Positions 8,752-17,976 of a stretch of DNA of 64,000 nt are shown piece after piece. The stretch's first letter is position 1, and each line of letters opens with the position of its first letter. The notes under the pieces were generated by a model. The model was not told the origin of the DNA, did no database searches, and saw only the letters and a program-made list of their open reading frames with translations. Source of the DNA: Brachybacterium sp. FME24 (lineage in GTDB: Bacteria > Actinomycetota > Actinomycetes > Actinomycetales > Dermabacteraceae). The translations under genes and the position numbers were made by a program. The stretch lies in contig NZ_JABUXV010000019.1 of NCBI RefSeq assembly GCF_014897705.1, forward strand, positions 21,344 to 85,343, given 5' to 3'.

Positions 8752-10197
8752 TCAGTCCTTGACCGGGTCGGAGACCTCGCGTGCGCCGGGCGCCGCGTCG
8801 GCCGCCTGCTGGTCATCGGATCCGCCCGCGCGTGCGCCCTTCCCGAACTTGCGATTCGGGGCTTGGCGCTCGAAGATCCCTGCCGCGCGCAGCGAATCCA
8901 CCTCGCCCACGACGGGGTTCGGCTGGTGCGTGGCGCGGGTGCCGCCGTACAGCGAGAGCAGGTTCATCGCGACCGCGCGCTGATTGCGGTGGCCGATCAT
9001 CTTGGTGATGTGCACGCCCAACCAGGCGGCCCATCCCACTGAGCCCGACAGTCCGCCGACGTGAGGGATCTGCGCGATCGCGGCGTGGCGGCCGATGGTG
9101 GCCATGGTGCCCAGGTCGGTGTACTTGAACGCCTTGCGGGGCTTTCCAGCGACCTCTGCGGCGATGGCCCGGGCGGCGGCTTGCCCCATCTGGATCGCGG
9201 GCTGCGCGAGCTGGGGCAGGGGATCGTCCTGACCGGCGATGTCACCGGCGGCGTACACCCCCGGGTGGCCCTTGACCTGCAGGTAGTCATCAACTGCGAG
9301 GCGACCGCGCTTATCCTGGGGCAGTCCCCACTCGGAGACGGAGTCGGGGATGGCCACGCCGGCCGCCCAGATGGTGATGTCGGATTCGAGGATCGAATCG
9401 TCATCCAGCACCACGTGGTCGTAGCCGACGGACTTCACGCCGTGTCCCAGCTTCAGGAAGACGCCTCGGTCCTCGAGCTCCTCGGCGGCATACTCCCGGA
9501 AATGCGGGCTGAACTCCTTGATCAGTTCACCGCCGCGCTGGAGCACCGTGACCTGCAGGGTGCCCGGGTCCATCTCCGGGTAGAGGATGTCCAGCTCCTG
9601 CAGGCGGAAGTCCGCCAAAGCGCCGGCGATCTCCACGCCCGTCGGCCCGCCGCCGACGATGCACACGTGGAGCTTGTCGTGCATATAGGCGCTCTCGCGG
9701 CTGGAGCGCTCCAGCTCGGAGAAGATGCGGTCCCGGATCGCGAGGGACTGCGAGCGCGTGTACATCGGCATCGCATGCTCCTCGGCGCCCGGGGTGCCGA
9801 AGTAGGTGGTGGTCGCGCCGTTGGCGACGATCAGGTAGTCGTAGCCGATCTCGTGCTGGCCCTTCTGGCCCTCGTTGAGGCTGACCACCTTGCGCTCGGG
9901 GTCCACGCCCTCGACCTCGCCCTGGCGGTAGCGCATGTTCGGGACCTTCAGGGAGAGGCCGCGCAGGAACATGGTGACGTCGCCCGGATTCAGGCCGGCC
10001 GTGGCCACCTGGTACAGCAGCGGCTGGAACGTCTTGTAGACGTTGCGGTCGATCAGGGTGACCCGCACCCGGGCATCGCGCAGGGCGCCCACTGCGTGCG
10101 CACCGGCGAAGCCACCGCCGAGGATGATCACGTGCGGCCAGCTCGCGCCGTCCTTGGCGGGGACGGTGGGGCGGCGGCTGAGGAACGGCATGACCAT
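8752..10197 (-). CDS. ndh: Type II (non-proton-pumping) NADH dehydrogenase
   Basis: Membrane-associated flavoprotein that transfers electrons from NADH to quinone without pumping protons; 481 residues from ATG 10197. Evidence: FAD-binding GGGFAG at residues 27-32, the quinone-pocket segment TFQPLLYQVATAGL, the NADH-binding GGGPTGVEIAGALADF near residue 185, and the FAD-closing AAGDIA motif near residue 320. AQPAIQMGQAAARAI and a C-terminal membrane-associating region also match NDH-2. ATG 10197 is chosen because AAGGAG lies 9 bases upstream; an in-frame ATG two codons on is less well placed. The polar tail (about 35 residues) looks unstructured. Transcribed alone; it ends against the palindromic repeat at 8644-8697. 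Confidence 0.93.
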   Translation of the reverse strand: MVMPFLSRRPTVPAKDGASWPHVIILGGGFAGAHAVGALRDARVRVTLIDRNVYKTFQPLLYQVATAGLNPGDVTMFLRGLSLKVPNMRYRQGEVEGVDPERKVVSLNEGQKGQHEIGYDYLIVANGATTTYFGTPGAEEHAMPMYTRSQSLAIRDRIFSELERSSRESAYMHDKLHVCIVGGGPTGVEIAGALADFRLQELDILYPEMDPGTLQVTVLQRGGELIKEFSPHFREYAAEELEDRGVFLKLGHGVKSVGYDHVVLDDDSILESDITIWAAGVAIPDSVSEWGLPQDKRGRLAVDDYLQVKGHPGVYAAGDIAGQDDPLPQLAQPAIQMGQAAARAIAAEVAGKPRKAFKYTDLGTMATIGRHAAIAQIPHVGGLSGSVGWAAWLGVHITKMIGHRNQRAVAMNLLSLYGGTRATHQPNPVVGEVDSLRAAGIFERQAPNRKFGKGARAGGSDDQQAADAAPGAREVSDPVKD

Positions 10198-10774
10198 GAG
10201 GACTGACTCCTTGGGGTGACGGTGGTCGGTGCCCCGGGGTCGCTCGTGGCGATCCCTGATCGGGGGCCGGCGTCGGCGGGAGAGTGGCTGAGGAGCGGTG
10301 GGCTGCGGGCAGCGACCCGGGGTGGTGAGTGCGAGATCTCGAGCTCGTAGCCGGAGACGGGTGCACGGGGGATCGGATCGTCCGTAGTCCCCGTCGATGC
10401 TACCCACTTCGTGCAGGCACGGAAACCGGAGGGCCGGGGCCGTCGAGGTGCGTCACACCCGGCAAGCGGTCGCCGGTGACTGCCGTCTCCTCCGGCGGGC
10501 GAGATCGGCGGCTCCGGCGCGAGTGCCGGCGGCGGGTTGCAGCGGGCCGTGGTCGCGTTCGCGACGGCAGGGGACCGACCTAGGACTCGAAGTCAACTGC
10601 GAGTAAAGCAGTTACCGAGGTCCGGTCATGTCGGAGACGCGGGTCACCTCCATGGGTGAACATTCGATGACAGGTGTCGACCGGGTCGGGGAACCCCTCG
10701 GCGTGTCTTGAACCCGTGGGGTGAGATAGCGGTGAGCACACCGTGTGTTCCCACCTCGCCTTCAGGAGCTTTTC
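10198..10774. other. Divergent intergenic region between ndh and the 5'-nucleotidase gene
   Basis: About 577 bases with no credible gene. It must hold the leftward ndh promoter and the rightward nucleotidase promoter, but I see no strong -35/-10 pair. Two small inverted repeats stand out: AACTGC...GCAGTT at 10595-10613 and GGTCACC...GGTGAAC at 10642-10661. The latter on the minus strand reads GTTCACC, like a single PhoP-box unit, but without the expected direct repeat. Confidence 0.4.
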
Positions 10775-13249
10775 ATGGTCGACACCTCTGTTCGCCGCCT
10801 CGCGCGCGGCGCGTCCGTAGGCCTCGGTGCTGCCGCGGTCGCGTTCGCCGCGTCCGTGGTCCCGCTCGGCGCCGCGGTCGCCGCCGAGCCCGGCGACGAG
10901 GTCAACCTGCTGACCTTCAACGACTTTCACGGAGCGTTGAGCGTCGGCGACCCCTTCGCCTGCACCGTGGCGAACACGCAGGCGCTGCATGCGAACACCA
11001 CGCTGCTGTCGGCCGGGGACAACGTGGGTGGCTCGGAGTTCTCCTCCGCGGTCCAGGACGACCAGCCCACCATCGACTTCCTCAACGCGCTGGGCGTCTC
11101 TGCGGGCGCGATCGGCAATCACGAGTACGACCAGGGCTACACCGACCTGCTGGATCGCATCGAGCCGGCCACCGACTTCCCGGATCTCGCCGCGAACGTC
11201 TATCAGGAGGACGGCTCCCGCCCCCACGACGCGTACGCGATCGTCGATGCGGGCGACGTGAAGGTCGCCGTGATCGGCGCCGTCACCACCAAGACCGTCG
11301 GCAAGGTCAGCCCGGCCGCGATCGAGGGCCTCACCTTCGGCGACCCGGTCGACGCGGTCAACGACGCCGTCGGTGAGCTGGAGGCCTCCGGCGAGGAGTA
11401 CGACGTCATCGTCGCCTCGTACCACGAGGGCGCCAGCGGCAACGGTGAGCCCGGCTCCGCCCCGGCGAACTCCGACCCGATCTTCGACAAGATCGTGACG
11501 GAGACGTCCCCGGAGGTCGACGCGATCTTCAACGGCGACTCGCACCAGACCTACGCCTACGACGCCCCGGTCCCCGGCCAGGACGGCGAGGTCCGCCCCG
11601 TCGTCCAGGCCGGCAGCAGCGGCGAGTTCCTCGGCTCCGTCACCCTCACGCTGGGTGAGGACGACGACTGGGATGTCACCGACGGCGGCACCGAGCTGAT
11701 CGCCACCGAGGGCGCCGATCTCGGAGCCTGCGCGGGAGATCCGGCCTACCAGGCCGCTTCCGCCGTCTCCGACCAGGCGCTCGCCGACGCCGCCGAGGCG
11801 GGCTCCCGTCCCGTCGGCTCCGTCACCGGGGACATCACCACCGCGTGGGATTCCTCGAAGGCCGAGTACGTCGACGGGGTCTGGACCGCTACCGGCGCGA
11901 CCGGCGGCGCCGACATCAAGGGCGATGACCGCACCCGCTTCTCCGCCAACGGCAATATGCTCGCCGACTCCATGAAGTGGTTCCTCGGCCAGCGCGGCGG
12001 GTACGAGGACCAGGAGGTCATCGGCTGGATGAACCCCGGCGGCCTGCGCTCGGAGCTCTGGTACGGCGAGGACGCCGGTGAGGGCGACGGCGTGGTCACC
12101 TACGGCGAGGCCAACAACGTCGTGCGCTTCGGCAACACCCTGAACACCGGTGAGGTCACCGGCGAGCAGTTCGCGCAGATGCTCGAGGAGCAGTGGCTGC
12201 GCGAGGCCGACGGCACCGATCTCGGCGAGTTCGCCGCCTTCGGCGTCTCCGAGAACGTCACCTACATCTACGACGGCACCCGCGAGCAGGACGACCGCAT
12301 CACCGACGTGCGCATCAACGGCGAGGAGCTGGACCCCGACGCGACCTACACGATCGTCGCGGCGAGCTTCCTGTTCGAGGGCGGCGACAGCATGCATACC
12401 CTCGCCGAGGCGCAGAACGTGCAGGACACCGGCGTCATCGACCGCGACGCCCTGGCCGCGTACTTCGACGGCGAGGAGCAGCAGGATCTCGCTCCGGACT
12501 TCGCGCAGCGGCAGGTCGAGCTGCAGGTCCTGAACGCCGGCGAGTACGACTCCGAGGCCGGGGTCGACACCGACCCGGTGCTGCGCATCGGCAACCTGGA
12601 GTCCCTCAGCCTCGGCGCCCCCGAGATCAGCTCGGTCGTCGTCGATGCCGGTGAGTACGGCACCTTCGAGGCGCCCTACACACTGCTCGAGGAGGCCGGC
12701 CGCCACTACGGCGACGTCACCCTCACCGACTGGCTGTGCGTGCCCGAGGGCACCGAGGTGCCGCTGAACATCACCGCCATCCCGGATTCCGGCACCGCAG
12801 TCACCGTCGACATCCCGTCCTTCACCTGGTCCGCCGGGGGCGCGCCCGAGGGCTGCGCCGATGGCGGGGACGACGACACCACCCCGCCGCCCAGCGACGA
12901 TGGGGACGACGACGCCACCCCGCCGCCGAGCGATGACGGGGACGATGACGCCACCACGCCGCCCAGCGATGGCCAGGACGACGACACCACCCCGCCCCCG
13001 AGCACCGGCGGGGATGTCGACGGCGGTGCCACCGCGCCCCCGAGCGATGAGGGCGACGCCACGTCGCCCCCGGCGGCCGGAGGAAGCAGCGGCGGCTCCG
13101 CGGACCGCGACAACGCCGGCGGCAGCTCCGACCGGTCCGACCTGGCCCGCACCGGCGCGGACGTCGGCCCTCTGGCCGCAGGCATCGGCCTCGCCGCACT
13201 CGCGGGCCTGGGAGCCCTGGGCCTGCGCCACCGCCTGAGTCGCGAGTGA
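10775..13249 (+). CDS. Secreted, probably sortase-anchored 5'-nucleotidase / UDP-sugar hydrolase
   Basis: Cell-surface metallophosphoesterase (824 residues) that releases phosphate from extracellular nucleotides, leaving nucleosides. Order: signal peptide (cleavage near AVAA-EP, residue 37); metallophosphatase domain with LTFNDFHGAL and GNHEYD metal ligands; a C-terminal 5'-nucleotidase domain (RTRFSANGNML, NPGGLRSELWYGEDAGEG, TYTIVAASFLFEGGDSMHTL); an Asp/Pro/Ser/Thr-rich repeated spacer (about 690-770); then LARTG at 790-794, a hydrophobic segment and a basic tail, as in class E sortase substrates (LAxTG). ATG 10775 follows CAGGAG by 6 bases. Next to the extracellular nuclease at 13356, it suggests a pathway from DNA/RNA to nucleosides and phosphate. 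A terminator follows at 13267. Confidence 0.92.
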   Translation: MVDTSVRRLARGASVGLGAAAVAFAASVVPLGAAVAAEPGDEVNLLTFNDFHGALSVGDPFACTVANTQALHANTTLLSAGDNVGGSEFSSAVQDDQPTIDFLNALGVSAGAIGNHEYDQGYTDLLDRIEPATDFPDLAANVYQEDGSRPHDAYAIVDAGDVKVAVIGAVTTKTVGKVSPAAIEGLTFGDPVDAVNDAVGELEASGEEYDVIVASYHEGASGNGEPGSAPANSDPIFDKIVTETSPEVDAIFNGDSHQTYAYDAPVPGQDGEVRPVVQAGSSGEFLGSVTLTLGEDDDWDVTDGGTELIATEGADLGACAGDPAYQAASAVSDQALADAAEAGSRPVGSVTGDITTAWDSSKAEYVDGVWTATGATGGADIKGDDRTRFSANGNMLADSMKWFLGQRGGYEDQEVIGWMNPGGLRSELWYGEDAGEGDGVVTYGEANNVVRFGNTLNTGEVTGEQFAQMLEEQWLREADGTDLGEFAAFGVSENVTYIYDGTREQDDRITDVRINGEELDPDATYTIVAASFLFEGGDSMHTLAEAQNVQDTGVIDRDALAAYFDGEEQQDLAPDFAQRQVELQVLNAGEYDSEAGVDTDPVLRIGNLESLSLGAPEISSVVVDAGEYGTFEAPYTLLEEAGRHYGDVTLTDWLCVPEGTEVPLNITAIPDSGTAVTVDIPSFTWSAGGAPEGCADGGDDDTTPPPSDDGDDDATPPPSDDGDDDATTPPSDGQDDDTTPPPSTGGDVDGGATAPPSDEGDATSPPAAGGSSGGSADRDNAGGSSDRSDLARTGADVGPLAAGIGLAALAGLGALGLRHRLSRE

Positions 13250-13266
13250 CCCTCCTCCCCTGATGC

Positions 13267-13301
13267 GCAGGGGCCGAGCCTCGACTGGGCTCGGCCCCTG
13301 C
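13267..13301 (+). terminator. 14-bp perfect hairpin after the 5'-nucleotidase gene
   Basis: Arms 13267-13280 and 13288-13301 (GC-rich, starting GCAGGGGCC) pair perfectly around a 7-base loop, 17 bases after the stop codon. There is no T-run, as is usual in high-GC actinobacteria. It separates the nucleotidase transcript from the nuclease gene, which therefore probably has its own promoter or depends on read-through. Confidence 0.75.
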
Positions 13302-13355
13302 ATCGGCCCGCACCACCGTCACCCTGAATCCGTCAGTTTCACCAGGAGACCCCGC

Positions 13356-16100
13356 ATGAGCATTCCCACCCACGGCCCCGGCCTGCGGACGCGCCTGATG
13401 CGCGTCGGCACCGCCGCAGCCGCCCTCGCACTCGGCCTGAGCCTGACCCCCGGCCTCGCCCCCACCGCCCAGGCCGCCGTGGTCACGCCCGGCGACATCC
13501 AGATCAACGAGGTCTACGGGGGCGGCGGAAACTCCGGAGCGAGCGTCCAGAACGACTTCGTCGAACTGCGCAACACCTCCGACGCCGACGTGTCGATCGA
13601 CGGCTGGTCCTTGCAGTACGCGTCCAAGACCGGCAGCTTCAACAACTCCCTGGACCTGCAGGGCACCGTTCCCGCCGGCGGCACCTTCCTGGTCCAGCTC
13701 GCCGCGGGCAACGGCAACGGAGACCCGCTGCCGCAGGCCGACCTGACCGGAGGCATCAACGCCTCGGGCACCGGCGGCGTCTTCGCCCTGTCCGATGCCG
13801 CGGGGAAGCTCCAGTGCACCGGCACCACCTGCGCCGAGGACCCGACCGTCGTGGACCTGGTGGGCTGGGGCGCCGCCACCACCTTCTCGGGCGAGGCCCC
13901 CGCGCCCGCGACCACCAATGCCACCTCCGTCTCCCGCATCGCGGAGACCGGCGAGAACTCCACCGACTTCACCGCCGGCGCACCGACCCCCACCCCCTCC
14001 GGCGCCGAGCAGCCCGACCCCGAGGAGCCCGACGAACCCGAAGAGCCCGGCGAACCCGTAGAGCCCACCCCCGCCACGATCGCCGAGATCCAGGGCACCG
14101 GCGAGGCGAGCCCTCTGGCCGGGACCACCGTGGTCACCGAAGGCGTGGTGACCGCGGTGTACGCCACCGGCGGCCTGAACGGCTACGTCATCCAGACCGC
14201 CGGCACCGGGGGCGCACTGGACTTCTCCTCGCACACCGGTTCCACCGCCGTGTTCGTCTACTCCTCCGCGACCGCCGATCAGGTCTCCATCGGTGACTCC
14301 GTGCGTGTGAGCGGCGAGGTCGCCGAGTACTACGGCTCCACCCAGATCACGGTCGGCGCCGACGGCCTCGAGCCGCTCGTCGAGCCGCTCGCGCCGGTGG
14401 AGCCGATCTCGATCGAGGGCGGTTTCCCCACCGCCGAGGCACAGCGCGAGAGCATCGAACACATGCTCTACCTGCCCGGCGAGGACGACTTCACCGTCAC
14501 CGACGTCTACGGCACGAACAAGCACGGCGAAGTCGGTCTCGCGATCGGTGATCAGCCGCTGCAGCAGGCCGGCGACATCATGGCCCCCGGCGCGGAGGCC
14601 ACCGAGTACTTCGAGGCGCAGGCGCAGAACCTGGTGCTGCTGGACGACGGCCGCACCACCGACTTCACGAGGAACCCCGAGCAGCCGGTGAGCTGGCTGA
14701 CCACGCAGGAGCCCGTGCGCGTCGGCGCCGGTGTCGCCTTCGAGCAGCCCGTCGTCGTCACCTACTCCTTCGACCAATGGCGACTGAACGTCACCACCCC
14801 GTGGTCGGTGGCGGACACCGACGGGGTGGCCTTCGAGGACACTCGCGAGGACGCCCCCGACGAGGTGGGCGGCGACCTGCAGCTGGCCACCTTCAACGTG
14901 CTGAACTACTTCACCACCCTGGGGGAGGACACCCCCGGCTGCGAGCCCTACACGAACATGGAGGGCGAGGGCACCAACGTCTCCGGCGGCTGCGACCTGC
15001 GCGGCGCGTGGGGAGCCGACGACCTCGAGCGCCAGCAGTCCAAGCTCGTCGAGGCCATCTCCGGCACCGACGCCGAGGTTGTCGGCCTGATGGAGATCGA
15101 GAACTCCGCCCGGCTGGGCGAGACCGCTGACGAGGCCACCGCCACCCTCGTCGACGCGCTGAACGCGAAGGACGGTGCAGGCACGTGGGCCTATGTCCCC
15201 ACCGACGACGCCTACGCCGCGCAGGGCCTCGACGGGGGCCAGGACATGATCTCCAACGCGATCATCTACCGCAGCGCCGCCGTGTCGCCGCAGGGCGGTG
15301 CGCAGATCCTCGCGAACGACGAGGCGTTCAACAACGCCCGCGAGCCCATCGGGCAGGTCTTCGCGCCCGTCCAGGGGGAGGGCGAGGAGCAGGTCGAGGG
15401 AGAGCCGTTCTTCTACACCGTCAACCACTTCAAGTCCAAGGGCTCGAAGGACGCTGAGGACGCGGACCTCGAGGCCGATCCGGTGCAGGGCAACGCCCGC
15501 ACCTCCCGTCTGCAGCAGGCCGAGGCACTGCTGGACTGGAGCGAGCAGAAGGCAGACGAGCTCGGGGTCCAGGACGTCTTCCACGGCGGCGACCTCAACG
15601 CCTACACCCAGGAAGATCCCCTGCAGCTGTTCTACGACCAGGGCTATGTGAACCTCGGCGAGACGTACGACGCCGAGGGCTGGTCCTACAGCTACAGCGG
15701 CATGGTGGGTTCGCTGGACCACGTCCTGGCCAACGCATCGGCCGCGGAGCGCGTGACCGGCGCGACGGACTGGCAGATCAACGGTGCCGAGTCCGTGATG
15801 ACCCAGTACTCGCGGTACTTGAACAACACCACCGACCTCTATGAGGAGGGAGTGTTCGGCTCCTCCGACCATGACCCGATCATCGTGGGCCTGGACGCCG
15901 GCTTCCCCGAGGGCGGCGGCGACGAGGACACCCATCCCGGGAACGGGAACGGGAACGGGAACGGGAACGGGAACGGGAACGGGAACGGGAACGGGAACGG
16001 GAACGGGAACGGGAACGGCAACAAGGGCCCGGGCCACAACAACGGCTCGGCGCCGGGGAGCAACAGCGGCATCGGCCACGGTTCCGGCCGCCAAGGGTGA
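13356..16100 (+). CDS. ExeM/NucH-type extracellular endonuclease with lamin-tail domain
   Basis: Secreted nuclease of 914 residues. Order: signal peptide ending near PTAQAA (about residue 40); lamin-tail domain beginning IQINEVYGGGGNSGA with VELRNTS; a Glu/Pro linker (EEPDEPEEPGEPVEP); an OB-fold-like middle (TPATIAEIQGTGEASPLAG, VVTEGVVTAVY); then the endonuclease/exonuclease/phosphatase domain with LATFNVLNYF, GLMEIEN, FHGGDLNAY and SSDHDPI, which supply the metal and catalytic residues. The tail is a Gly-Asn run from a hexanucleotide repeat (15939-16022) and has no membrane anchor or sorting signal, so release into the medium is likely. ATG 13356 has AGGAG upstream. The stop overlaps the next permease gene (GTGA), indicating coupled translation. 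Confidence 0.92.
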   Translation: MSIPTHGPGLRTRLMRVGTAAAALALGLSLTPGLAPTAQAAVVTPGDIQINEVYGGGGNSGASVQNDFVELRNTSDADVSIDGWSLQYASKTGSFNNSLDLQGTVPAGGTFLVQLAAGNGNGDPLPQADLTGGINASGTGGVFALSDAAGKLQCTGTTCAEDPTVVDLVGWGAATTFSGEAPAPATTNATSVSRIAETGENSTDFTAGAPTPTPSGAEQPDPEEPDEPEEPGEPVEPTPATIAEIQGTGEASPLAGTTVVTEGVVTAVYATGGLNGYVIQTAGTGGALDFSSHTGSTAVFVYSSATADQVSIGDSVRVSGEVAEYYGSTQITVGADGLEPLVEPLAPVEPISIEGGFPTAEAQRESIEHMLYLPGEDDFTVTDVYGTNKHGEVGLAIGDQPLQQAGDIMAPGAEATEYFEAQAQNLVLLDDGRTTDFTRNPEQPVSWLTTQEPVRVGAGVAFEQPVVVTYSFDQWRLNVTTPWSVADTDGVAFEDTREDAPDEVGGDLQLATFNVLNYFTTLGEDTPGCEPYTNMEGEGTNVSGGCDLRGAWGADDLERQQSKLVEAISGTDAEVVGLMEIENSARLGETADEATATLVDALNAKDGAGTWAYVPTDDAYAAQGLDGGQDMISNAIIYRSAAVSPQGGAQILANDEAFNNAREPIGQVFAPVQGEGEEQVEGEPFFYTVNHFKSKGSKDAEDADLEADPVQGNARTSRLQQAEALLDWSEQKADELGVQDVFHGGDLNAYTQEDPLQLFYDQGYVNLGETYDAEGWSYSYSGMVGSLDHVLANASAAERVTGATDWQINGAESVMTQYSRYLNNTTDLYEEGVFGSSDHDPIIVGLDAGFPEGGGDEDTHPGNGNGNGNGNGNGNGNGNGNGNGNGNGNKGPGHNNGSAPGSNSGIGHGSGRQG
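15939..16022 (+). repeat. GGGAAC hexanucleotide tract inside the nuclease gene
   Basis: Thirteen exact GGGAAC units followed by GGCAAC, encoding 14 Gly-Asn pairs at the C-terminus of the nuclease. Unit number can change by slippage without shifting frame, so only tail length should vary between strains. Confidence 0.95.
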
Positions 16101-17479
16101 GTGCACCGTCGGTGCCCACTGAGGGCGCCCTGTCCCGCAGGCTTCGCCTCCGTGACGCCGTGGTGATCGGGCTGGCCTCGATGATCGGGGCCGGAGCCTT
16201 CGTCTCCCTGGGCGCAGCCCAGGATCTCGCGGGGGCCCTGGCCCCGCTCGCGGTGCTGATCGCCGCGGCGGTCGCCCTGTGCAACGCCACCTCGACCGCG
16301 CAGCTCGCCGCTCAGTACCCGACCTCCGGCGGGGCCTACCACTTCGGCGGCAAGCAGCTGGGCCCGTGGTGGGGCTTCCTCGCCGGCTGGTGCTTCGTGA
16401 TCGGCAAGATCGCTTCCTGCGCCGCTATGGCACTGGTCATCGCCGCATACCTGGTGCCCGAACCGGCGCAGCGGATCGTGGCGGCGCTGGTGGTCCTCGC
16501 GCTCACGGCAGTGAACCTGGTGGGCATCACCCGCACCGCCGTCGTGGCCCGAGTGCTGGTCACGGTGGCGCTGGCGGCCCTGGTGGCGACCGGGGTGCGA
16601 CTGTTCGTCGGGCTGAGCGCGGCCCCGAGCGATCCGGCCGGCGGCGCAGCGGGCACCACTCCTGCGTCGACCGTCCCCGGTCCTCTCGCCGGGGACAGTG
16701 CGGGACTCTGGGACGGCGGCCTGGCGGCGGTGCTCGGCGCCGGGGCCGGCGGGATCGGGGGAATCTTGTTCGCCGTGGTCCAGGCCGCGGCGCTCATGTT
16801 CTTCGCCTTCGCCGGGTACGCACGGGTGGCCACTCTGGGCGAAGAGGTGCTCGAGCCGCGCCGCACCATCCCCCGCGCGATCCTCATCGCCCTCGCCGCG
16901 GTGTGCGCGCTGTATCTCGCTCTGTCGATCGTGCTGGTCCTCGTCGGCCCTGCCCCGGGCGATCAGGGCTGGGGGCCGGCTCCGTTCCTCACCGCGCTGG
17001 AATCCGTCGGAGCCGGCGACGTGTGGGGCGCGATCATCACCGTCGGGGCGGTCGCTGCCGCCGCAGGGGCGCTGCTGGCCCTGGTGGCCGGGGTGTCCCG
17101 CACCATGCTCGCGATGGCTCGTGGGGGCGACCTGCCGCGAGCGCTCGCGAAGTCCAGCAACCGGTACGCCGTGCCGCAGCGGGCCGAGATCGTGGCCGCG
17201 CTCGCCGTGGTGCTGCTGGTGCTGCTCGCCTCCGACGTCCTGGTCGCCGTCGCGGCCTCGGCCTTCGGGGTGCTGCTGTACTACGCGGTCGCGAACCTCG
17301 CCGCGTTCACCCAGGTCGGGCAGTGGCGACTGTTCCCCAGAGCCCTGCAGATCCTCGGACTGATCGGCTGTCTGGTGCTGGTGGCCGCCCTGCCCGGGCG
17401 CACGATCGTTGCAGGCCTGGTGCTGGTCGCGATCGGGGTCGCGTATCGGGGCATCGTGCTGGCGACCCGGAAGCACTGA
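16097..17479 (+). CDS. APC-superfamily amino acid/polyamine/organocation permease
   Basis: Integral membrane transporter of 460 residues with about 12 membrane segments. The N-terminus LRDAVVIGLASMIGAGAFVSLG matches the APC helix 1 unwound substrate-binding GxG region, and QYPTSGGAYHFGGKQLGPWWGFLAGW is the family's second conserved loop. GYARVATLGEEVLEPRRTIPRAI is the third (sixth-helix region). The GTG start overlaps the nuclease stop (GTGA), so it is probably translated together with that gene. This suggests import of a product of extracellular nucleic-acid breakdown, but APC members usually carry amino acids, so the substrate is open. Between about residues 175 and 205 there is a low-complexity periplasmic or cytoplasmic loop rich in Gly, Ala, Pro and Thr. 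Confidence 0.88.
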   Translation: MSAPSVPTEGALSRRLRLRDAVVIGLASMIGAGAFVSLGAAQDLAGALAPLAVLIAAAVALCNATSTAQLAAQYPTSGGAYHFGGKQLGPWWGFLAGWCFVIGKIASCAAMALVIAAYLVPEPAQRIVAALVVLALTAVNLVGITRTAVVARVLVTVALAALVATGVRLFVGLSAAPSDPAGGAAGTTPASTVPGPLAGDSAGLWDGGLAAVLGAGAGGIGGILFAVVQAAALMFFAFAGYARVATLGEEVLEPRRTIPRAILIALAAVCALYLALSIVLVLVGPAPGDQGWGPAPFLTALESVGAGDVWGAIITVGAVAAAAGALLALVAGVSRTMLAMARGGDLPRALAKSSNRYAVPQRAEIVAALAVVLLVLLASDVLVAVAASAFGVLLYYAVANLAAFTQVGQWRLFPRALQILGLIGCLVLVAALPGRTIVAGLVLVAIGVAYRGIVLATRKH

Positions 17480-17555
17480 TCGTCCGTTCGGCGACGACGC
17501 CCTCCTCGAACCATAATCCTTGACTTATATGAGTGAAGGGGAGAGGATCGAGGGC

Positions 17556-17975
17556 ATGCACGCTCTCGACGTCCTCGGTGACCCGGTGCGGCGACGGATC
17601 CTCGAGCTCCTCGCCGACGGGGAACTCAGTGCCGGCGAGATCGGCGAGGTGGTGCAGGAGGAGTTCGCGATCAGCCAACCGGCGGTCTCGCAGCACCTCC
17701 GGGTCCTCCGGGAGCAGGGCTTCGCCACGGTCCGCCCCGAGGGGCGGCGGCGACTCTACGCCGTGGACGCCCAGGGTCCCCGCCGGGCGGGCGAATGGCT
17801 CAGCGCCTTCGACAGGTTCTGGCTTCCCAAGCTCGATGCCCTGGGCACCGAGCTCGCCCGAGGGCGGCGCGAGCGTCGGCGTGCCGCCGAGACTCCGCAC
17901 GGCTCAGACGAGACCACCGCAACCGCGCCAGGGTCATCCGGGCCCGACGCAGAACCATCCCAGAAGGAGAACTGA
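17556..17975 (+). CDS. ArsR-family winged-helix repressor
   Basis: DNA-binding regulator of 139 residues. HALDVLGDPVRRRILELLADGE (residues 2-23) and AISQPAVSQHLRVLREQGFATVRPEGRRRLYAV form the winged helix typical of ArsR proteins. It lacks the Cys or His metal-site residues of metal sensors. It is followed one base after its stop by an SRPBCC gene, a pairing common in actinobacteria where the ArsR protein controls its AHSA1-like partner. Start: ATG 17556 is preferred because GGGGAGAGG lies 9 bases upstream; ATG 17529 and TTG 17520 would add 9-12 non-conserved residues. The C-terminal 45 residues are polar and low in complexity. Confidence 0.88.
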   Translation: MHALDVLGDPVRRRILELLADGELSAGEIGEVVQEEFAISQPAVSQHLRVLREQGFATVRPEGRRRLYAVDAQGPRRAGEWLSAFDRFWLPKLDALGTELARGRRERRRAAETPHGSDETTATAPGSSGPDAEPSQKEN

Positions 17976-17976
17976 C

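Noticed and set aside
10642..10661. PHO box upstream of the 5'-nucleotidase
   Set aside because: One GTTCACC unit in inverted orientation; the expected 11-base direct repeats are absent.
12822..16106. Very long opposite-strand open frame (over 1000 codons) across the nucleotidase and nuclease genes
   Set aside because: Mirrors the high-GC coding frame of the real genes, is low in complexity and has no domain.
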